A DNA stretch of 64,000 bases from Nitzschia sp. pyKryTriq1. Its lineage: Eukaryota > Bacillariophyta > Bacillariophyceae > Bacillariales > Bacillariaceae. Positions 59,378-64,000 of this stretch are shown here, piece by piece. Below the pieces are notes generated by a model that was given only the letters and a program-made list of their open reading frames with translations, was not told the DNA's origin and made no database searches. Location: assembly GCA_956465555.1 (NCBI GenBank), contig OY101129.1:434001-498000 (forward strand), given 5' to 3'. Every line of letters starts with the position of its first letter. Within the stretch, counting starts at the first letter, position 1. The position numbers and the translations under genes were made by a program.

Positions 59378-62026
59378 ATGGCACCTCAAAGCAAGGATAA
59401 CCTCATCGAGCCGATTGGTATGGTCGAGGCTACTGGCGCGGAACTTTACGGTCCATTCCCCAAGGCAGTTCCTATTCCTTTCACGACGAAGGACGGAGCG
59501 ACACCTCCTGCCCAGGATCTGGCCAAAGCCACTATTTACTCTGACTTGGAGAAATTCCCCGACTACCGGGATGTTGGAACTCCTGACGAATGGCTTCCCC
59601 GTGACGGTCGTCTTGTGCGATTGACCGGTCGTCACCCTTTCAATGTCGAGCCTCCGATGAGCGAGTTGCGAAAAACTCGATTCCTCACTCCGTCCTCGTT
59701 ACACTATGTCCGAAACCACGGTGCGTGCCCTCGCTTGACCTGGGAAGACCACACCATTCTCGTCGGTGGACAAGTCTCCAGGCCCATGGAACTGCACATG
59801 GACGAGCTCGTCAATATCGCCCCGCATCGCGAGCTTCCTGTGACGCTGGTATGTGCCGGAAACAGAAGAAAGGAGCAAAATATGATCCGTCAGACTATTG
59901 GATTTAACTGGGGACCCTGTGGAGTCTCCACCAACGTCTACAAGGGTGTGCCCCTTCGAGACTTGTTGATTGCGTGTGGAGTGGATGAGCGAAACACTCG
60001 CAACATGCACGTCGAATTCATCGGCTACGAAGACCTTCCTAACAAGGTCGGACCTGGCCCTTTCCCCGACGAGCAATGGGGCAAGCAAGTCAAGTACGGA
60101 ACTTCTATCCCACTTGCACGTGCCATGAACCCTGCCTACGACGTACTGATTGCCTTTGAAGCTAACGGTGAAAAGCTTCAGCCAGATCACGGATATCCTG
60201 TCCGACTGATCATTCCAGGTTACATTGGTGGCCGAATGATCAAGTGGCTCAAGGCCATCAACGTCATCCCCCACGAGACCAAGAACCACTACCATTACCA
60301 CGACAACCGCATCTTGCCCCCTCACATCACTGCCGAGGAATCGCTCAAGGACGGCTGGTGGTACAAGCCCGAGTACATTTTCAATGAGCTCAACATCAAC
60401 TCGGCCATCGCCTCTCCTCTTCATGACGAGGAGCTTCCTATCGCCAAGAATATCGACAAGACCTACAACGTCTCTGGATACGCTTACACTGGAGGCGGTC
60501 GCATGATCACTCGTGTTGAAGTCTCCACTGACGGCGGTGTTCATTGGGAATTGGCAAAGCTTGAGCGAACCGAAAAGCCAACAGAGCACGGCATGTTTTG
60601 GTGCTGGGTCTGGTGGGATTATGAGCTCAAGGTTGCTGACCTTGTTGGATGCAAGGAAATCTGGTGCCGTGCTTGGGATGAATCCAACATGTGCCAACCG
60701 GACCACCCGACTTGGAACCTAATGGGTATGGGAAATAACCATGTGTTCCGCTTGAAGGTTCACATGACCAAGAAGGCCGACGGTGAACATGTCTTCAAGT
60801 TCGAACAGCCCACTCAGCCAGGCCAGCTTACTGGTGGCTGGATGACCAAGGCTGCTGAGAAGCCTCCTTCTGCCGGTTTCGGTCGATTGCTCGACATGGC
60901 CGCTGAAGCCAAGGAAGAAGCCCCGGTAGCCGCTGCCAAGGACGATAGTGAGAAGAAAATCTACACCATGGAGGAAGTCAAGAAGCACAAAACCGATGAC
61001 GATATTTGGATCGTTGTCAACAACAAGGTCTATGACTGTACCGAATACCTTGAACTTCACCCCGGTGGTGTTGATTCCATTACCATCAACGCTGGTGCTG
61101 ATGCCACGGAAGATTTCGACGCTATCCACTCCCTCAAGGCCAGGAAAATGCTCGAAAAGTACTACATTGGAGATCTGGATCCTGCCTCCGTCAAGGCTGT
61201 ACCCGAGGAAGAAGAGCAGCTCTTTGACTCGCAAGGACGCAAATTGGCACTCAACCCACGAAAGAAGACACCCTTCCGATTGCAAAACAAGGTCGTTCTG
61301 TCGCGAGACGCCTTCATGTTGGATTTTGCCCTCCCAACCCCTGAACACGTCCTTGGTCTTCCTACTGGAAAACACATGTTCCTTTCTGCAAAGATCAATG
61401 GCGAAACAGTCGTCAGACGGTATACTCCCATCTCTTCTAACTACGACGTTGGATGCGTGAAATTCGTCATCAAGGCCTACCGTCCCTGCACACCATTCCC
61501 CAACGGAGGAAAGATGAGTCAGTATGTTGATCAACTCAAGATCGGCGACTACCTCGACATGCGTGGTCCCGTCGGTGAATTTGAATACGTTGCTGATGGA
61601 AATTTCTTGTTGGATGGCGAGGAAGAAAAGGCGCAACATTTCAACATGATTGCGGGTGGGACAGGAATCACACCTGTGATGCAAATCGCTTCCGAAATCC
61701 TCCGTCACCCCTCCGACAATACCAAGATGTCCCTGATCTTTGCTTGCCGTATTGAGGAAGATCTATTAATGCGAACCACACTCGATGAGTGGGCCGCCCA
61801 CTTCCCGTCAAGATTCAAGGTCCATTACATTCTCAGTGACGGACACCCCAAGGACTGGAAATTCTCGACAGGTTTCGTTGACAAAGCTCTTTTCGAAGAG
61901 CATCTCTACGAAGCTGCGGATGACACCTGGAACCTCATGTGCGGTCCCCCGGTCATGCTTGACCGAGGCTGCAAACCCAACCTGGCAGCACTCGGCCACC
62001 GAAAGGATCGCGTGTTTTGCTTCTAG
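59378..62026 (+). CDS. NIA: Assimilatory nitrate reductase (NAD(P)H), EC 1.7.1.1-type
   Basis: From ATG 59378 (MAPQSKDNLIEP) the product is 882 residues, the usual eukaryotic length; an in-frame ATG at 59102 would add 92 residues with no targeting signal. It reduces nitrate to nitrite in the cytosol. The molybdenum-molybdopterin domain covers about 75-310, with Mo ligand Cys159 (VCAGNRR) and an FNWGPCGVST segment; the dimer interface covers 330-480. Cytochrome b5 spans 526-600 with haem ligands His561 (HPGG) and His584. The FAD domain (630-745) has RRYTPISS at 680-687, and the NAD(P)H domain ends with CGPPVM (855-860) and terminal FCF. Hinge 1 (490-525) shows no obvious plant-type 14-3-3 phosphoserine motif. 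It needs the cofactor made via CNX2, encoded next door. Confidence 0.97.
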   Translation: MAPQSKDNLIEPIGMVEATGAELYGPFPKAVPIPFTTKDGATPPAQDLAKATIYSDLEKFPDYRDVGTPDEWLPRDGRLVRLTGRHPFNVEPPMSELRKTRFLTPSSLHYVRNHGACPRLTWEDHTILVGGQVSRPMELHMDELVNIAPHRELPVTLVCAGNRRKEQNMIRQTIGFNWGPCGVSTNVYKGVPLRDLLIACGVDERNTRNMHVEFIGYEDLPNKVGPGPFPDEQWGKQVKYGTSIPLARAMNPAYDVLIAFEANGEKLQPDHGYPVRLIIPGYIGGRMIKWLKAINVIPHETKNHYHYHDNRILPPHITAEESLKDGWWYKPEYIFNELNINSAIASPLHDEELPIAKNIDKTYNVSGYAYTGGGRMITRVEVSTDGGVHWELAKLERTEKPTEHGMFWCWVWWDYELKVADLVGCKEIWCRAWDESNMCQPDHPTWNLMGMGNNHVFRLKVHMTKKADGEHVFKFEQPTQPGQLTGGWMTKAAEKPPSAGFGRLLDMAAEAKEEAPVAAAKDDSEKKIYTMEEVKKHKTDDDIWIVVNNKVYDCTEYLELHPGGVDSITINAGADATEDFDAIHSLKARKMLEKYYIGDLDPASVKAVPEEEEQLFDSQGRKLALNPRKKTPFRLQNKVVLSRDAFMLDFALPTPEHVLGLPTGKHMFLSAKINGETVVRRYTPISSNYDVGCVKFVIKAYRPCTPFPNGGKMSQYVDQLKIGDYLDMRGPVGEFEYVADGNFLLDGEEEKAQHFNMIAGGTGITPVMQIASEILRHPSDNTKMSLIFACRIEEDLLMRTTLDEWAAHFPSRFKVHYILSDGHPKDWKFSTGFVDKALFEEHLYEAADDTWNLMCGPPVMLDRGCKPNLAALGHRKDRVFCF

Positions 62027-62656
62027 AGCACAAGGAATGCAGGCAACCCATTTTGACTAACTGATTCATTCATCCTATCTCGCACTCTTGTTCAATAATT
62101 TTTCAACGATGAATGAGAAGATCATTAGAACCATTTGTAACAAATATTGTGACTCCTCATACTCGTGCTGAGTAGATAGCCTTATTAGACTACTCTAGTA
62201 GAGAGGCCCTCCGTCTCTCTCTCTCTCTACTAGAGAAGAGAGATGCCTTGTACCCTGGTACGAGTACAAGTAGGATGTTCCGGACCGCTACAGTATGTGC
62301 TGGATGATCTGTCAGTAATCGAAGGATTCGAATGAAGACGGACAGTAGAGGGTCTGCATCGCATCATACACGTGGAAGTCGTCCTTTTCAAAAGCACAAA
62401 GCAACCTTTGTCTTCTCTAGATAGTAGTAGAGGGGTCCACAGTTCCTATCTGAAGATGCTCAGTCTACTAGACTACAAAGATAAAATGCTGTACGAGGAT
62501 GCAGGAGTAATAGTCTCTATCTTTGCTGAAAGATTTTTTGCTTTCCTCTACTTTCAATTCGAGTAGCACGTACAGTATAGTGCTATTTCCTTGCGTGCTT
62601 ACTTGAAGATGTTGAACAAGGATTCCTTGATCCATTCAGTGACGAATCCGACTCAT
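62027..62656. other. Intergenic between convergent genes
   Basis: An imperfect CTCTCT/AGAGAG inverted repeat lies at about 62195-62243. A short ORF at 62372-62566 is not supported. Confidence 0.4.
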
Positions 62657-63052
62657 TCATTCATCATCTTCCACTACGGGGCTGGCGTAGCTCACAATGA
62701 GCCAGGCAATCAGTGATGCCAAACCGAGAGCCGCGACGATAGGAACCAGAAGAATTGCAGGTCCACCCAAAAGTCCTCCCAACAGATCCGAAAGGACGGT
62801 TGTGGGATCCAAGGTAGTGGCGGCCGAAAGTTGAATAGTAGAAGAAAAAGTATACGGCTCTACCACTGCGGACAATAATGGCGATGGCGACATCATCAGT
62901 TTCGAAGAAGGAGAGGATTGACGGAGCGTGGGGCGAGAAAGGGGTGCTTTTGTTGGAGCAAAGGCATCGCAGGCTTGTAGCAGGATGGTGGTCGCGAGGA
63001 CCATGCAGATCAAAAGTAGATTACTTCTTCGGGTAATAATAGAGGAAGACAT
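62657..63052 (-). CDS. Small plastid-targeted membrane protein, 131 residues
   Basis: I start at Met 63052 (MSSSIITRRSNLLLICMVL), not at the upstream in-frame Met whose codons fall in a heptamer repeat. Residues 8-25 are a signal peptide, followed by CDAFAPTKAPLSRP, a canonical ASAFAP-type motif and a Ser/Pro-rich transit peptide. The mature part is short, with a Gly/Leu-rich stretch (LSDLLGGLLGGPAILLVPIV) and one long hydrophobic segment (about 95-122), ending in acidic VVEDDE. This is the layout of a single-span thylakoid or envelope protein. I do not recognise the family. Confidence 0.65.
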   Translation of the reverse strand: MSSSIITRRSNLLLICMVLATTILLQACDAFAPTKAPLSRPTLRQSSPSSKLMMSPSPLLSAVVEPYTFSSTIQLSAATTLDPTTVLSDLLGGLLGGPAILLVPIVAALGLASLIAWLIVSYASPVVEDDE

Positions 63053-63739
63053 AATTCCTGAATCGGGCAGGTAGACGTAGACAAGGGGAGGCAGGAGGGG
63101 GGGGAGGGGCTTGAGATGTTGATGGATGCGATTGTGTTGTAAAGCAATAAAAGCGAGCAACGAGAGTTGTCCATCATCACGTCCATCGTCCATCGTCCAT
63201 CGTCCATCGTCCATCTCGTCCGTCGATCGTCACACTTCTACTAGTCGTCGAAAACGGGTCCGCTACGGTACAGTAGACGCTACGGGGGTACGGTACCAGT
63301 ACCGCCGCCATCACATGCATCATCAGTTTTTATCATCGCGCGCGCGCATTGCATGCAAGAAGATCTTCGCGACTTTAGCGCGACCGAGCGCATGTGTCGT
63401 GCCGGGCATCGCATCATCTCTTCTCCCGCCGAGCGAGAAGAAGAGCGGATCTTCTCAACTCGCGCGTTACGAGTATGGTACGTACCGGTACAAGAAGTCG
63501 TAGTCGTTGCTCGCGTACTCGGTACAACCCTCTTGACGACTTCCTGCTCTACCGTTATATCTCGCTTGATACAATGGCACGATTGATCGATTGCTTGCTT
63601 CTTTTTTGATAGCAAACAACACGCATCAGCTAGGCTAGCATACAGAAAGTAACATTCAGTGCAGAACTGGAGCTGGTGCAGACAAGCAGTACTTGTACAG
63701 TACGAGTATTCGTATCCAAGTCACCATCAGTCAGCCATC
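63053..63739. promoter_or_regulatory. Divergent intergenic region
   Basis: This contains the (CGTCCAT)5 repeat at 63180-63214, a CG-alternating run near 63337-63350 and TACCGGTA at 63483-63490. No gene is seen. Confidence 0.4.
63180..63214. repeat. (CGTCCAT)5 heptanucleotide repeat
   Basis: Five perfect 7-bp units, about 130 bp upstream of the small plastid-protein gene. They explain the repetitive MDDGRWT-type peptide seen if the upstream frame is translated. Confidence 0.95.
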
Positions 63740-64000
63740 ATGGCCAACAACAATAACCACCACAAGACGGGATCTATTGTGGTGCGAGGCCGAGTGCTCA
63801 GTGGGGACGCTTTGCGAGAATATGCCGAACGGAATGGCCTCTGCCCGAGATGCGGTGTCTACCAGACCCACAAGAAAAAGGGGAATTTGCTCAAGCCTCG
63901 ATTTGAACCCATGACGGTGACCAACGCCTACAATGAAATTACCGTCTACAAGGGATTCTGCATTGCACCCACCTGCTACACGTTGGAACGGGCCAAGCAA
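63740..64000 (+). CDS. Hypothetical protein with CxxC motif, N-terminal part (cut by window end)
   Basis: From ATG 63740 (MANNNNHHKTGSIVVRGRVL) 87 residues are visible, open to the window edge. The recognisable pattern is NGLCPRCGVYQTHKK, then VTNAYNEITVYKGFCIAPTC: a Cys-x-x-Cys pair followed by a second Cys-containing segment, as in a small zinc-binding unit. I have seen the same 'CPRCG..QTH.....VYKG.C..C' layout at the start of diatom proteins of unknown function that continue into repeat domains. What follows lies outside the window. Confidence 0.6.
   Translation, partial: MANNNNHHKTGSIVVRGRVLSGDALREYAERNGLCPRCGVYQTHKKKGNLLKPRFEPMTVTNAYNEITVYKGFCIAPTCYTLERAKQ

Noticed and set aside
59699-61708. 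Minus-strand ORFs of 335 and 329 residues
   Set aside because: They are antisense shadows of nitrate reductase caused by its biased third-codon positions.
62657-63214. 185-residue form of the small plastid protein
   Set aside because: The upstream 54 residues come partly from the CGTCCAT repeat, and the internal Met starts a textbook signal peptide.

Overview
The window reads as nuclear DNA of a photosynthetic stramenopile, most likely a raphid pennate diatom. The evidence is a nucleus-encoded PsbU with an N-terminal signal peptide, an ASAFAP-type cleavage motif and a twin-arginine lumenal signal; a diatom-type cyclin; a heat-shock factor of the form common in diatoms; a eukaryotic NADH-type nitrate reductase; and short GT-AG introns of about 77 to 284 nt. 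I cannot name the species. There are about 28 supportable protein genes on both strands, most without introns. I saw no rRNA, tRNA or CRISPR array.

Layout. 1-7.4 kb: a membrane-protein 5' fragment, a START-domain protein, a truncated-haemoglobin-like protein and a plastid-targeted GNAT acetyltransferase. 7.4-17.3 kb: a large three-exon coiled-coil protein, an S1-domain RNA-binding protein with a poly-Asn insertion, an F-box/SirB1-like protein, a secretory 2OG-Fe(II) oxygenase with TPRs and an unknown protein. 19-29.4 kb: a heat-shock factor, an Mpv17-family protein, TRAPPC6, a UBA protein with a possible cysteine-protease-like region, an LYRM7/MZM1-like assembly factor and a cyclin. 30.6-35.4 kb: two unknown proteins flanking a kinesin-light-chain-type TPR protein. 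35.9-37.7 kb: a 1.8-kb DNA transposon with 31-bp terminal inverted repeats, carrying a small fold-back element inside. 37.9-46 kb: a CpeT-like plastid protein, a membrane protein and two divergently transcribed, related single-pass membrane proteins. 46-52.6 kb: an ER-type glutathione peroxidase with a signal peptide and a C-terminal SDEL, a 320-bp tandem duplication, an LRR protein and a TM9SF nonaspanin. 53.7-64 kb: PsbU, a small secreted protein, CNX2/MoaA, nitrate reductase, a small plastid-targeted membrane protein and a gene cut by the window edge.

The clearest functional grouping is CNX2 (first step of molybdenum-cofactor synthesis) immediately upstream of nitrate reductase, a molybdoenzyme, on the same strand. 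Several other products (PsbU, GNAT, the CpeT-like protein and the 131-residue protein) carry plastid-type presequences.

Intergenic DNA is unusual. The 8-bp palindrome TACCGGTA occurs 25 times by my count, where about one is expected by chance, and nearly always between genes. Longer perfect palindromes (32 bp near 16.25 kb, 20 bp near 58.57 kb) and CTCTCTAC/GTAGAGAG inverted repeats are also present.
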